Origin: Typha latifolia
Lineage: Eukaryota > Streptophyta > Magnoliopsida > Poales > Typhaceae
DNA length: 64,000 nt
Reading direction: 5' to 3'
NCBI GenBank assembly: GCA_019914945.1
Contig: CM034101.1
Span: forward strand, 7,203,188-7,267,187
The notes under the pieces are model-generated. The model was not told the origin of the DNA. It made no database searches and saw only the letters and a program-made list of their open reading frames with translations. This document shows, piece by piece, positions 11,884 through 23,005 of this stretch (position 1 is the first letter of the stretch; every line of letters starts with the position of its first letter). Position numbers and translations under genes: made by a program.

Positions 11884-13145
11884 ATGAAGCTCATAGTTCT
11901 ACTTATGCTATGCACCCCGGGGGAACAAAAATGTATCATGAGTTGAAGAAGAAATTCTGGTGGGAAGGAATGAAAAGAAATATCGAGGAATTTGTGGCTA
12001 AGTGTTTAACTTGTTAGCAAGTCAAGATTGAGCACCAAAGGCCTGCAGGCGCACTACAACCTTTGCAGATTCCTGAATGGAAATGGGAACATATTAATAT
12101 GGATTTTGTGACAGGATTACCAAAGACGTAGAAAGGGAAGAATGCAATTTGGGTGATTATTGATAGGCTAACCAAATCAGCACACTTTTTACTAGTTAGT
12201 ACTACTGATTCAATGGAAAAGTTAGCTATCTTGTTCAGAGATGAAATTTTTGCTCACCATGGAATTCCTGTTAGTATCACTTCAGATAGAGATCCTCGTT
12301 TTGTGTCTAGATTTTGGAAGCAGTTTCATCAGTCTTTTGGAACAAAACTACAGTTTAGTACAGCTTATCATCCTCAGACAGATGGTCAATCTGAGCGTAC
12401 TATTCAATCATTAGAGGATATGTTGAGAGCATGTGTAATTGATTTTGGATTGGGCTGGGACAAATACTTACCGTTGATAGAGTTTGCTTATAATAATAGT
12501 TATCATGCTAGTATTGGTATGCCTCCCTATGAAGCATTATATGGCAGAAATGGCAGATCACCAATCGATTGGGAAGAAGTTGGAGAAAAGAAGGTTGAAA
12601 ACTCAATACTAGTGCAAGCTACAGTTGAGAAGATAAAGACAATTAGAGAACATATAAAGGTGGCACAAAGTAGAGAGAAAAATTATGCTGATAATAGGAG
12701 GCGTGATTTGGAGTTTTAGGTTGAGGACAAAGTATTCTTAAGAGTTTCGCCTTGGAAGGGTGCATTTCGCTTTGGAAAGAAAGGAAATTTATGTCCTAGG
12801 TATATAGGACCATATGAGATTCTTGGACGAGTGGGGCCTGTAGCTTATAAAGTAGCTTTACCCCCTAACTTAGCACAAATTCATAATGTGTTCCATGTGT
12901 CAGTACTAAGGAAATATATATCAGATCCTTCGCATGTGATTCATTATGAACCAGTCCAGCTGCAGCAAAATTTATCATACGAAGAGCAGCCTGTGAAAGT
13001 CCTTGCTAGAAGAGATAAAGTACTACGAACAAAAGTTATACCTTTAGTAAAAATCCTGTGGAGAAACCATGCAGTAGAAGAGGCTTCTTGGGAACGTGAA
13101 GATGAAATACGATCCAAATATCCAGAATTGTTTAAAGGTATGTAA
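11823..13145 (+). pseudogene. Family B integrase with chromodomain-like tail
   Basis: The HHCC zinc region runs from HSSTYAMHP to KCLTC (about 11889-12014). The catalytic core follows: Asp in MDFVTGLP (near 12101), Asp in TSDRDPRF (12283) and Glu in TDGQSERT (12385). Next come the GPxF-type block (PRYIGPYEILGRVGPVAY) and FHVSVLR. The end, WRNHAVEEASWE to KYPELFKGM, is the chromodomain-like tail. Stops at 12015-12017, about 12130 and 12717-12719 break the frame. The final stop at 13143-13145 is followed by the polypurine tract and the 3' LTR. Confidence 0.94.
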
Positions 13146-13165
13146 ATTTCGAGGTAGAAATTTTT

Positions 13166-13183
13166 ATAAGGGGGGAAGGAAAA
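13166..13183 (+). promoter_or_regulatory. Polypurine tract
   Basis: ATAAGGGGGGAAGGAAAA directly precedes the TGTAATAACCC start of the 3' LTR. This is where plus-strand priming is expected in LTR elements. Confidence 0.9.
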
Positions 13184-13363
13184 TGTAATAACCCAAGCCC
13201 AAGTAAAAAAAAAAAAAACTGCACTGCATGGCACAACAGCTCGTGCCATGCAGTGGCAGCAGAGTTGGGCGCCACGTGCCCCAAGCGCCGGCCCAGCCAA
13301 CCTGGCCGAGTCAACTAGCGCGGTAGGCCCCTGCTGCCGCCGCCGTCGCAGCCCCTCCCTACC

Positions 13364-13552
13364 GCTTCTCTCTCTCTCTCCCTTTCTCTCTCTCTCCCTT
13401 TCTCTCTCTCTCCCTTTCTCTATCTCTCTGATTCATTTTCAACCCCCTCTCTTTCTCTCTATTTCTCTCTCAAACACCCCTTCTCTCTCACCCTACCCGT
13501 TACCGCCGCCACCTCCACTAATGCTGGTGAGCTATCCTCCTTCTCCTTCTCC

Positions 13553-13626
<74 letters not shown>

Positions 13627-13870
13627 GTCTCTCTCCCTCTCTTTCTCTCTTTGTCGGCTTTCTCTCGGGTCGCCGGTGGGTTGAGCTGTCGGTGAGAGGC
13701 CGGCCGCTGAGTGGCCACCAGCAGCCGCACCCCTCCCCCATGGCCTAACCTTCTTCTTCTTCTTCTTCTTCTTCTTTCTTCTTCTTCTTCTTCTTCTTCT
13801 TCTTTCTTCTTCTTCTCCTTCTTCTTCTTCTTCTCTTTCTTCTTCCTCTCCTCCTCCTTCTTCCCTTCTC
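13364..13870 (+). repeat. CT and TTC polypyrimidine tracts in the 3' LTR
   Basis: A long CT-dinucleotide run (especially 13552-13650) is followed by TTC runs (13750-13860). It is expanded relative to the same place in the 5' LTR, as microsatellites do. Apparent open frames here are low-complexity artefacts. Confidence 0.92.
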
Positions 13871-13892
13871 TCCCTGGCAGCACTCTAGAAGG

Positions 13893-13949
13893 GGTGCTGG
13901 GCTCGGCCCAGCGCCCTTGCAGCGCCAGGCGCTGGGCTCGGCCCAGCGT
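13893..13949. repeat. Repeated GC-rich palindromes
   Basis: Two copies of GCTGGGCTCGGCCCAGC lie about 30 bp apart inside the 3' LTR; the arms GCTGGGC and GCCCAGC pair. The 5' LTR has a different GC-rich sequence at the matching place. Confidence 0.75.
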
Positions 13950-14987
13950 ATACAAATTAAATATAATTGTATCACAGTTAGTATATAATTCTAATTATAT
14001 CATGTTTAGCAAAATGCCTGCAATATAAATTATTATTTTAATCCTAAGTAGGTAATAGTAATTATTAGGGTTATGTACGTACATTCTTACATAATTAATT
14101 GCAGTAACTTAATTCTTATTTTCTTGATTACAAAGAGAATAATAGACAGATAAAATATATTTTAAATACACAATTAAATAATATAATTATGATTAATAAA
14201 TAACAAAAACAAATATAGAAATTAAGAGTATATAATTACAATAGAAACTATCACTTTCAGATCCCGACCCCCCTGTTCAAGACCCTACGGACCTAGCTAT
14301 TGAGGCCTGATCGTTATCGTAGCACCGTGAACGAGTGGTGGTTTGGTATTTGCAGTGGAATGAGTAGTCTTATCCCCTAGACGCCTTTCTCAAATTAGGA
14401 TATATTATATCTTATGTACACGCATGTTTTGGCCTCCAGCATGATTATATAATTTTATCTAGAGATAATTACAGTCGAGCATATTTTATCATGCATTCGA
14501 TTATGCTGATTTGGTATATGAGCACATTGGTGATATATATAGAGATAATTAGAGATGATTCTATTGTTATGATTGTTTACCGAGTTGATCTGTAGCATGA
14601 GTATGCATGTGTTGACGATATAGTTGGAGACTACATTGCATCATTTTCTCTTGATTCCTATTCCACCTAAATTCCTGTTATGCATTGACTTGTTATCGTA
14701 CTGGATATATGCATTTGCTCTATCATTTAGAAGGAAAGCATGAAATATGATTGATAGGATAGTTGATAGAATGCGTGAGGATACCCGAGTGGGCGCGAGG
14801 GTCAAGGCGTGCCTGGAGATGATTGATCGCTCGGCATAGTCGCGATCCTGTTGGCCTTACGTCTGAGGTCGTTAGTCTGTGTGCGCAGCAGACATTCGGA
14901 CACATGCCGTTCGTCAGGGCATATGTGGCGAGTTATCCTCACGAGGTTTCTATCAACTATGTGGGTGCCCGGTCTGGATGGATGTTA

Positions 14988-15048
14988 ATACCCTAGCGGG
15001 TGGCGGGGTATGGTTATATTAGAGATACTCTTGTGGGTGGCGGAGTAT
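14988..15048 (+). repeat. Two LTR hairpins with covarying stems
   Basis: Hairpin 1 (14988-15011) is ATACCC, a 12-nt loop TAGCGGGTGGCG, then GGGTAT. Hairpin 2 (15025-15048) is ATACTC, a 12-nt loop TTGTGGGTGGCG, then GAGTAT. The stem differs by a compensated C-G to T-A change while the loop is nearly the same. A related series lies at 63100-63287 in a family C LTR. Confidence 0.8.
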
Positions 15049-15964
15049 GCTCTGAGCCTTTGGACATGATGTTGAGACCGGGTACCGGGTATTGACGGTG
15101 CACAGTGGTCTAGTATGATGATATTATACCGAGATGTCGGTGATGATCGTGATGTTGAGAAATGCATATGATTTCATTATTATCTGACATACCTAATTAT
15201 TGAGTGGTCAATATACATCACATATGATTGCATTTGATATCATAGCATTGTCATGGTCGGCATGCATCATATATCATATTTGAGAGAGAGTTATGAGGAT
15301 CATATGACGTGGTGACCTATTTACTCATTGTCGAGGATTATGTATTCTTATCAATTATGACATGTTATCTATATTTCAGTTATGTATTATTGATGACACA
15401 TTCATTTAATCATTCATGACATGATACTATTTCTGATTCATATTATCCAGTACTTGATTTACTCTCTGTTTGGCATCACTAATTCGGGGTAAGGTCTATT
15501 CACTAAGCCTTTAGCTCATGACTCTTTTGTTTTTCTCCTTTCCAAAAACTCAGGTGAACGAGAGGAGCAGGATACTTCCTTAGAGGTCTTGCCGGTGAGT
15601 GTGGAGTAGAGCGAGGTTAGTGTTATATGTCAGATGAGTTATCTTATCCAATGTACTAGTGGACATTCTCCAAAGTGTATCTGTATCCTTGACTTATATT
15701 TTAGTAGGTGACATTGTACTTGTATAATTAGGTATATATTACTGTTGTGTAGATATAGTTGTGAAAAGCTCTTGATGATGTGTTGTAGCCTATGTAGGGC
15801 CCATGTAGGGTTATTTGTATGCTGTTGACAGTGAGACTTGAGTTATTCTTAATTTAGAGGTTGTGGATAAAATTATGATGTTGCTATAGGTTTATTTGAT
15901 TGTTAGTATCTAACCAAATAGTCAGGTGCTACTCATGTGCCGTGTGAGCTCTTGCCATGCTACA

Positions 15965-16995
15965 GATTTTATTTTTGACTTATTGTCTCTATTATGTAAT
16001 AGTGTCGAAATTATAGATCATGTAAATTTTTTAAATTGGTATTAATGATGTTGACAAATTAGTAGCAAGGTTACAGTTTGATTATTATTTTTGATAACTC
16101 ATTAAATCTATATCAATTAATATTATAGTTTCTTGGACAATAAATGTAAAAGCTTAAGTTAAACTTACTCGTGCTTAGGACGGCAACACGTGATTTATGT
16201 AATTAATTAGATCTAGATGGGTCATTTTTTATATTTATGTACCAATTACCTTCATTAATTGATAGATCCATTAGTGTGAGAAGGATCTTGAGACAAATGA
16301 GAAGCTTTATATTTGAGGAGTATTTGACCGGTTCAAATATATTTCATGCTAGTTAGATTCTATGTTAGTTTATGAGTACTGTAAATATTTTAATAATAAT
16401 TACTCTACATTTTGCTGCTTTCTATTATGTACACATGCATTTTTCTATTTAATTATTGGTTATTTACTATTCATTACTTTCCTAATGATAGACTCGATGC
16501 ATACATCTGTGATATATGTTAACCTTGATGATCATGTTATAAATAATAAGATAAGAGACATTGCACTATTTACATGTGTTGCACTATTTACATGTGTTGC
16601 ACTATTTCCATGCATTGTTAAGTAATAGAGTCCCATCTTAGCAATGCCCTCTACTTCCTTAGCTTAGGGTTAAGGCAGAGCATATTATATATTAATTATA
16701 TTATTATCGGCCAACCTTGAGGTTGTATAGCTTGTGTGGCATTTAGGTAATTACATTACCTTGTATAGATATTAGAAACTTAGTGACAGTAGAAAGATGA
16801 TTGTGAGCTAAGGGTTAGGGCATCTATTATTTAGTTGTGTGCTCTTAATTTCTATTGTGTGCAATGAGGATGATGACGATAGAGATAGAGATATGGGCTT
16901 ATAAATAAGGTTCTTAATTTGATAACCATGGACAATCTGTCATATTAGGTATGTACGGATGACTACCGCTAGATTTTTCTTATCTCTCTTCATTG
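15965..16995. other. No gene; AT-rich intergenic sequence
   Basis: AT-rich sequence between the family B 3' LTR and a solo LTR. The only structure I see is a perfect or near-perfect 18-bp tandem triplication at 16561-16614 (TTGCACTATTTACATGTG). It lies in an 87-codon open frame with no recognisable protein features, which I do not call as a gene. Confidence 0.6.
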
Positions 16996-17774
16996 TGATA
17001 CGATTCGGACTTCACCGACGTCGTCTCGAACATGGATTCACTTTAGGAGTGTTTTTATTTCATGTTTTAGTGTTTAATTTCTATTAAAATAAGTTTTCTG
17101 TAAGTCGCGTTCGAACGCGGTCAGCAAAAATTGTGTTTTAGGGTTAATGTGAGTTGTTGGTTAGCCTATAAAAGGATGTCTAGGGCAACCAAAATTATTA
17201 TTGATTATTGAGATTGAGTTTTGCCTTGCCTCCTTCGTCTTCTTCGCTCCCGTTCTCTCAATCCCCGGCGACGCCGTTTCTAACCTCCCTCGTCCGGCTA
17301 ATCACCCTAGTCCCTTAGGGGTGACCCTCTTCCCCCCCTTCGTCCAATCTATCCCACACCTGCCCTAATCCTTCCATCAACCACAACCCTTCCACCATCA
17401 CTTTTCACTAGTGCCACCACATTAACGCCGGTCCTCCACCATCCACCATTACCTAGGATCTCGTGCCTCCATCCACGGATCCAAAACAGAGCATCCTGAC
17501 GTTCATCCACTAAATGAACGATATCTCGAGATCCCCAACTCCGATTCGCCTGAAACTTGATTTGTTGGAAAGCTCTTTTCCGGGCCTAACACATATTTCG
17601 GGATCTTATTTCAAAGTTCCATATAAGATCTAGTCCAGATCTGAGAATTAGAAAAGATCGATCTTTAGCCCTAAAGGAGAGATCGTATCAAGCTGGTATC
17701 AGAGCCTTAGCCCCAAAGAGAAGATCGTATCAATCTGGTATCAGAGCTCCATAGCTAGAGGCGTGATCGTATCA
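16996..17774 (+). mobile_element. Solo LTR (gypsy, TGATACGAT type) with CATTG target duplication
   Basis: It starts TGATACGATT and ends ATCGTATCA, an inverted terminal match. It is flanked by CATTG at 16991-16995 and 17775-17779, a perfect 5-bp duplication. Inside are one GCGTTCGAACGC palindrome (17107-17118), a TATA box (TATAAAA, 17167-17173), a pyrimidine-rich leader and the shared TTTGTTGGAAAGCTC box (near 17567). It is related to the paired LTRs at 49666 and 53088, but the palindrome array is reduced to one unit. The 3' end carries a 42-bp tandem repeat, annotated separately. Confidence 0.88.
17681..17774 (+). repeat. 42-bp tandem repeat of LTR terminus plus primer-binding site
   Basis: GATCGTATCA, the LTR terminus, occurs at 17681, 17723 and 17765, exactly 42 bp apart. 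Each of the first two copies is followed by a primer-binding site (CTGGTATCAGAGC). The third copy is followed directly by the CATTG target duplication. The element as inserted therefore ended after the third copy. Confidence 0.9.
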
Positions 17775-18239
17775 CATTGTTGTGTTTGTCATACAATTTA
17801 TGGTTGTGTGAGAATATAATGATATATTATATTATGATTTTATGTGAGTATTTCATGTAAATTGATTTTCTTATTGACTTTAAGATATGAGTAAGGATTT
17901 ATTAATGATCTTATCAATTATGTGTTATTATTGTTATACTTGTGAGCATGCATTGAAATACTCATCATACGTTTGTGTTTTTTTTTTTGACTATTTTGGA
18001 CTATAGTTGCTCGACTGTGTCCCCACTACTGTTTGGTAAAATGTTAATAGATTTAGGTGAGGACAATGTCGATATCGAGAAGTAGATGATTTTATTATTT
18101 CTAGTTATTTATTTTTGGACTAGTTGAGTTTAGCTTATGAGTGTCATGTATCTCTAGAGGCTTGTTAAGGCCTATGATATTTTATATTTTAGATTATTTT
18201 TCTTAGATTATTTATGGTAATTAGACGTTCTCTTTGGGC
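17775..18239. other. No gene; AT-rich sequence
   Basis: AT-rich sequence after the solo LTR. No protein similarity, RNA gene or clear repeat was recognised. Confidence 0.6.
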
Positions 18240-18795
18240 TATGTGAGTCTTTAGTTCTAGCTGAACAAGCTCGAGTTGGATCCATGTGGCCATTGAACCA
18301 TTTCTTGCAGCTCAGCCCTTCAGTTTAAGTGGCACGACCAGTTCTATGTAGACAAACAGGTGGATCGTGGAAGTGAAGAAGATTTTGACTGCTTTCAAAT
18401 ATCGAGAGGATCAGCAAGTAAATTTTGATACCATTCTTTTATGTGAGGAGGCGGAAGAGTGGTGGAAGGCCATCAAGTGCTTAATGCTTGCCCCCTCTTC
18501 AAGAGAGTACATTATTTGGACGACCTTCTTAGACACCGTTGGCTAAATTTTTTTATTTTTGGCATCATTATAATTTGTGTTGAAGAGGGAGTTCACTCAA
18601 CTAAACTCGGGAAATATGACCATAGCACAATATGAGGAAGGTTAAAACTCTATCTTGATTTGCCCATTAGGTTATACCAAATGATGTTACAAGAGCTAAA
18701 CAATTCAAAATAGGTCTTCAGATTGAGATCCATAAGTAGATAAATATGATGAGGAACTTGACTTATGTAGAGGAGCTCCCCTACCGACATGAGCA
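18240..18795 (+). pseudogene. Ty3/gypsy gag fragment
   Basis: The core gag signature is visible in pieces: EEAEEWWKAIK (near 18447), a stop after FLDTVG, REFTQLNSGNMTIAQYEE (18590-18635) and QIEIHK with NMMRNLTYVEEL (18720-18778). It resembles the family B gag (GEAEQWWKA, then MTVAKYE) but is diverged and frame-broken. It ends abruptly where copia sequence on the other strand begins. Confidence 0.75.
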
Positions 18796-19257
18796 AGTGT
18801 AGGGATATCCACCTCCAATTTGAAATCCTTGAAAACTTTAGCAACTTCAGATTTTTCATGAAGGAGATAAAAATTCATAAACCTAGAATAGTCATCGATA
18901 AAGGTGATAAAAAATTTATGACCTATAAAACATGGGCTAAAAGGTCCACAAACATCTGAATAAATCAAATCTAAAGTTGCTTGGTATCTTGTGGCATGTT
19001 TCCTATATGTGTTGGTTGTTTTTCACTTTATGAAATCAACACATGTCAAAATCAGTGAAATCTAATGATCCTAAGATACTATCCGTCACAAATCTATTTG
19101 CCCTCTTTTAGGGATATATGTCTTAGCCTTACATGCAATACGATACTTAAGCTATTACATTCAATTTAAATAATCCATCAATAATAATTGTACCAATGGG
19201 AATATTTCCCTTAATTAAAGATATTCTTGAAGCATTTGATAGACACTTCTCCAATCG
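18796..19257 (-). pseudogene. Ty1/copia integrase fragment
   Basis: On the minus strand the frame contains a KGKQ-type link and ATRYQATLDLIYSDVCGPF, then FITFIDDYSRF and EVAKVFKDFKLEV. This is the zinc-region end and first catalytic block of a Ty1/copia integrase. Both ends are broken: the left joins gypsy gag on the opposite strand near 18796, and the right joins an LTR segment near 19258. A further scrap at about 19745-19845 (IPMGTKISLDE) may come from the RT end of a copia element. Confidence 0.8.
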
Positions 19258-20206
19258 GCAATCTTAGTTTCTTGCCTCCTCTATCCTCTCTCTAGTCTCT
19301 CTACCCTAATCTCCCTCCTCCCTCTTCACAAATCTACAACCTCTACTATTGGCAATGTCTCTTCTAACTTCTAATCTCCCTCATTTCTCAAGTCCTCCCT
19401 CTTCCTTGGGATCTTGACCATTTTTTCCCTTCGTCTTTATCCCTTAAGCAACATCAACTATTGACCCTCATCTCCATTATCATCCATAACCCTAACATCC
19501 ACTCTACCCATCACCACCACCATCATTCGCACTTTATCATATTTTTGTCCCAGTTTCAATCATAATCTGTGAATGGCATAAATACAAAAGACATAGATTA
19601 GGAAGTTACAGATCGATCCAACTTAGTTTCGTAATTTTCTCACTACCGGAGAATATTTGGAGAATATTTTCCCTCGATTGCGCGACTGCTTTCTACAATC
19701 AATCCAGATCTTTAAGGGATTGTTCCATAGCCTATCAATCTCAATGAGTATCTTATCTTGAACGTTTGCAGTAGACCTAGCTTATATATCGGAGGTCGAA
19801 TCTCTCATCCAAGGATATCTTTGTGCCCATGGGAATCGATAGACTAATAGATAATAATTTTGGCTGCCATCCACACATTTATAAAGGATAGCCAATAAGC
19901 CAAAATAATAATTATTAACTCTAATTCTATTGGACTCCCGCCGATCGCGTTTGAATGCGCCCGATTGTGTTCAAACGCACAAAAGGAGTTCATTGTCGAT
20001 GCGAACCTGATGCAGAAGTTCGAACGCGCCCGACCACGTTCGAACGCACATTTCGCGTTCTCTATTTTTGAGAACCTAATGCAAGCATTCGCAAAGACAT
20101 TCGAACGTGCCCCCTTCCGCATTCGAACGCGACCTACAAATAATTTATTTTAATAAAAATAAATAACTAATGCAATAAGAAAAGACTCTAACAAAGTGTA
20201 TTAGCC
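19258..20206. repeat. Family A 3' LTR with an inverted U5-side segment
   Basis: From 20206 down to about 19848 the LTR reads on the minus strand: palindrome array at 19937-20132, then TATA (TTATAAAT). The rest of the LTR (TTTCTTGCC, pyrimidine leader, GGCAATGTCTC, end GCCTATCA at about 19737) is instead on the plus strand at 19258-19737. About 105 bp of foreign sequence lies between. The outer terminus is TA instead of TG (GTGTATTA on the + strand). Confidence 0.75.
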
Positions 20207-21570
20207 CACCACGCTTCTCACACCTTGCCATCAAGGTCTAAAGTCAAGAAAATGCTCCAAAATATCTGTCTCCAACTTCAGTGTCGCCTAATTGGATGGC
20301 TTGTGACCTTGACGAGTTCTATTTCCAGTCTGGTAGAATCTCCATCTTTAATCTGGTACCATGATGTCGGCGACGACTAGCAAGTACACGATCTTTGTCT
20401 CCTCTAAAGGCTCCGGTAGAATTGATCCAATGACCTGATGATCTTCAATCTGCTCCCTCAACAATGAAACATGAAAGACAAGATATACTCTAGACTCCTT
20501 CGGCAGCTCCAAGCGATATGCAACCAGACTAATATTCTCTAACACCTGAAATGGACCAAGGTAGAGATTTGCTAACTTTTAGTTACGCATCGAACGCAAG
20601 GTCATTTGTCCATACGGTTGTACCCTCACAAACACCCAACTGCCAATGTCGAACTCCTGCTCCTAATGGCTGCGGTCATAAACTTGCTTCATGCGATTTT
20701 GAGCAAGTTTAAGATGGGCACGCAACCTCCTTAATATGGCATCTCTATCCACCAAAGCTCAGTCCACCTCTATTCAATCTATAGATGCCACTAAGTCATA
20801 AGCGCGTAATGTCGGAGTCGTGCGTCCATACACCACCTCGAACGGAGTCATGCCAATGTTGTTGTGATGGGCGGTGTTGTAATGCCACTCCGCCCACAAT
20901 AAGAACTCCAACCATCGTCTCAACATCTCTCCAACAAAGCACCACAAGTATTGCTCAATGCTTCGATTGACCACCTCTGTTTGGCCGTCCCTCTATGGAT
21001 AGTAGGCCGAACTAAGGTTCAATCGAGTCCCCTACAATCTGAAAAACTATATCCAAAAGTCGCTGACAAATATACGATCACAATCGGAGACAATCGTGTG
21101 TGGCATGCTATGCAACTGAGCAACATCTCTAATAAAAATTTCAGCCACTTGGCTAAAAATGGATGTGACAATGTAGAAAAGTGCGTATTCTTGCTCAATC
21201 TGTCAACCACTACAAAAATAACAGAATAACCACATACCAGTGGAAGACCCTCTATGAAATTCATAGAAAAATCTTTCCAAACATGGTCCGGTATTAGTAG
21301 AGGCTAAAGTAATTCGGCCGGTTTTAATGTGGTTGCCTTAGCCCTTAGATAGATTTCGCACGCATGGATAAAACTCCTCATATCCCGCCTCAGTCTTGGC
21401 CATGTGTAGCTTTGTGATATCCTCCTATAAGTTCTCAAGACATCCTCATGACCAACCTCTGGTGTTTGGTACAAGTTCTCCAAAAATTTCTATCGCAATC
21501 CATCATTTGTGGGCACCCGAATGCACCCACGATCTAACAGCAAAATGCCTCAGTTCTCAAACTCTGGATG
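20207..21570 (-). pseudogene. Family A integrase (decayed)
   Basis: Minus-strand pieces include a zinc-region remnant (VLRTY, near 21430), the first core block MNFIEGLPLV with [12 protein letters not shown] (21264-21180), LEFLLWAEWHYNTAHHNNIGMTPFEVVYGRT (from about 20920) and the C-terminal LENISLVAYRLELP with VYLVFHVSLLREQI (20545-20440). The core is full of stops. The polyprotein end lies close to the LTR at 20206, near the usual LEDKV-type ending and a purine tract. Confidence 0.82.
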
Positions 21571-23005
21571 GTGTTTCGGATCATCCAATACCTCCTATAA
21601 CAATCTCAAAACATCTAGGTCAAATGTACATGCATACCTTAGCTCGTCAAAGAAGGGAAAAGTAGGAGAAGAATATATTGCGAGCTCGGCGGTATCGGGT
21701 TGGCGCGATAGTGCATCCACTGCCCTATTTTCCATTCCCTTCTTGTATTGGATTTCATAATCATACCCTAGCAATTTTGTGACCCATCTTTGCTGTGCCA
21801 GAGTGTGGATACACTATCCTGTAAAGTATGAAAGGCTCCTTTGATTGGTTCAGATAATGAATCGCCTACTGATCAAATAAGGCCTCCACTTTATCACTGC
21901 ATGCAGAATTGCCAACATCTCTCTCTCGTAGATCGATAATTGCTGGGAATTTTATGATAAAGTCTTGCTAAGAAAGACTATGGGATGTCCTCCTTGCATT
22001 AGTATAGCTCCAATACCAACTCCCAATGCATCACATTCCACAACGAACTCTTTGGTGAAGTTTGGTAAAGCTAGAGCGAGCACCGTTGTCATTGCTATTT
22101 TTAGTTTTCAAAGGCTGTAGTGGCTTCATCTGTCCATCTAAAAGAGTCCTTCCTCAGCAAAGAAGTGAGAGGAGCAGCGATCTTACTATACCCGATGATG
22201 AAACGGCGATAATACCTGGTCAGCCCCAAGAATCCTCGCAATCCTATGGTGGAAGTAGGGATCGGCCAAGCGGTCATGCATGCTACCTTTTGAGGATCCG
22301 CCACCACTCCTTGCCCTGTGATAATGTAGCCTAAATACTCCACTTGTGGTAGTCCCCATAGGCATTTGGACTTCTTAATCTTCAGCTAGTTTTGCTTCAA
22401 CAAATTCAGCACATCCTCCAAATGCCACCAATGCTCTAATTCAGTCCTACTGCACACCAAAATATCATCAAAGAATACTAAGACATACCTTCATAGTAGA
22501 GGCCAAAAAATATCATTCATGAGGCCTTGAAATATAACTGGAGCACCCTGCCCTCAAGTCAAGCTTGCTGAATATGGTCGCCCCTACAAGCTCATCCAAT
22601 AGCTCCTCTATGATCGGAATGGGATACTAGTCTTTGACGGTGATAGCATTTAGTGCCCTGTAGTCGACATAAAAATGCCACGTCCTATCCTTCTTTCGCA
22701 CCAATAACACGGGCGATGAGTGAGAGCTATGACTTGGTTGAATGAGGCCTTGCTCCAACATCTCGGGCTACCATCTTGGATATAACTTCCTTTTGCACAT
22801 GTAGATACTAATATGGCCTCACATTCACCGGTGCAGCTCCGGGCACAATCTCTATGCGATGGTCCGCCGTTTGCCTTACTGGCAACTCCTTTGGTTCCCC
22901 AAATAGTCTAGCAAATTTATCTAATAAATTAGGCAATTCAATTGTAATACCTAAAATTATTAGAAGCTCATCTCCTGTTGATCCTAACTGAAAAAGATAG
23001 GCCAA
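21571..23005 (-). pseudogene. Family A reverse transcriptase and RNase H (decayed)
   Basis: Downstream of a linker (ELPNLLDKFARLF, near 22925) the minus strand reads through RT with the palm motif FFDDILV (about 22480-22460), VEYLGYIITGQG (22343) and LRGFLGLTRYYRRFI. RNase H follows (VVECDALGVGIGAILMQ; later VDALSRQPD near 21710). Between KLDLR and [10 protein letters not shown] (near 22550) about 35 codons are missing, removing the MPFG block. Several stops are present. The active site itself is better kept than in the copy at 3296-4597. Confidence 0.85.

Larger units (their letters stand above)
6881..15964 (+). mobile_element. Family B Ty3/gypsy element, Tekay-like chromovirus, near full length but degenerate
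   Basis: The two LTRs open identically (TGTAATAACCCAAGCCCAAG at 6881 and 13184) and flank gag, protease, RT, RNase H and integrase in the Ty3/gypsy order. The C-terminal tail (ILWRNHAVEEASWEREDE then KYPELF) is what I would expect of the Tekay clade. The 5' LTR has an 830-bp deletion and has lost its last 350 bp or so together with the PBS, so the element cannot transpose. LTR order, polypurine tract and domains all agree on the plus strand. Flanking 5-mers (AATCT and GATTT) do not match, so the outer ends are not proven. Confidence 0.9.
13184..15964 (+). repeat. Family B 3' LTR (most complete copy)
   Basis: It starts TGTAATAACCC with the poly(A) tract and hairpin (13222-13255), then GC-rich palindromes, CT/TTC tracts (13364-13870), an AT-rich middle, two covarying hairpins (14988-15048) and a tail matching the minus-strand LTR at 4598-5460. 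About 2781 bp long. I place the end at CTACA (15964); beyond it similarity to the other copies ends. The 5' LTR lacks 14412-15241 and the part after about 15610. Confidence 0.85.

Noticed and set aside
6881..15964. Functional, mobile family B element
   Set aside because: 5' LTR end and PBS are lost, gag and integrase have stops, and pol changes frame twice.
16362..16625. 87-codon open frame
   Set aside because: AT-rich, ends in an 18-bp tandem repeat, with no domain or homologous neighbour.
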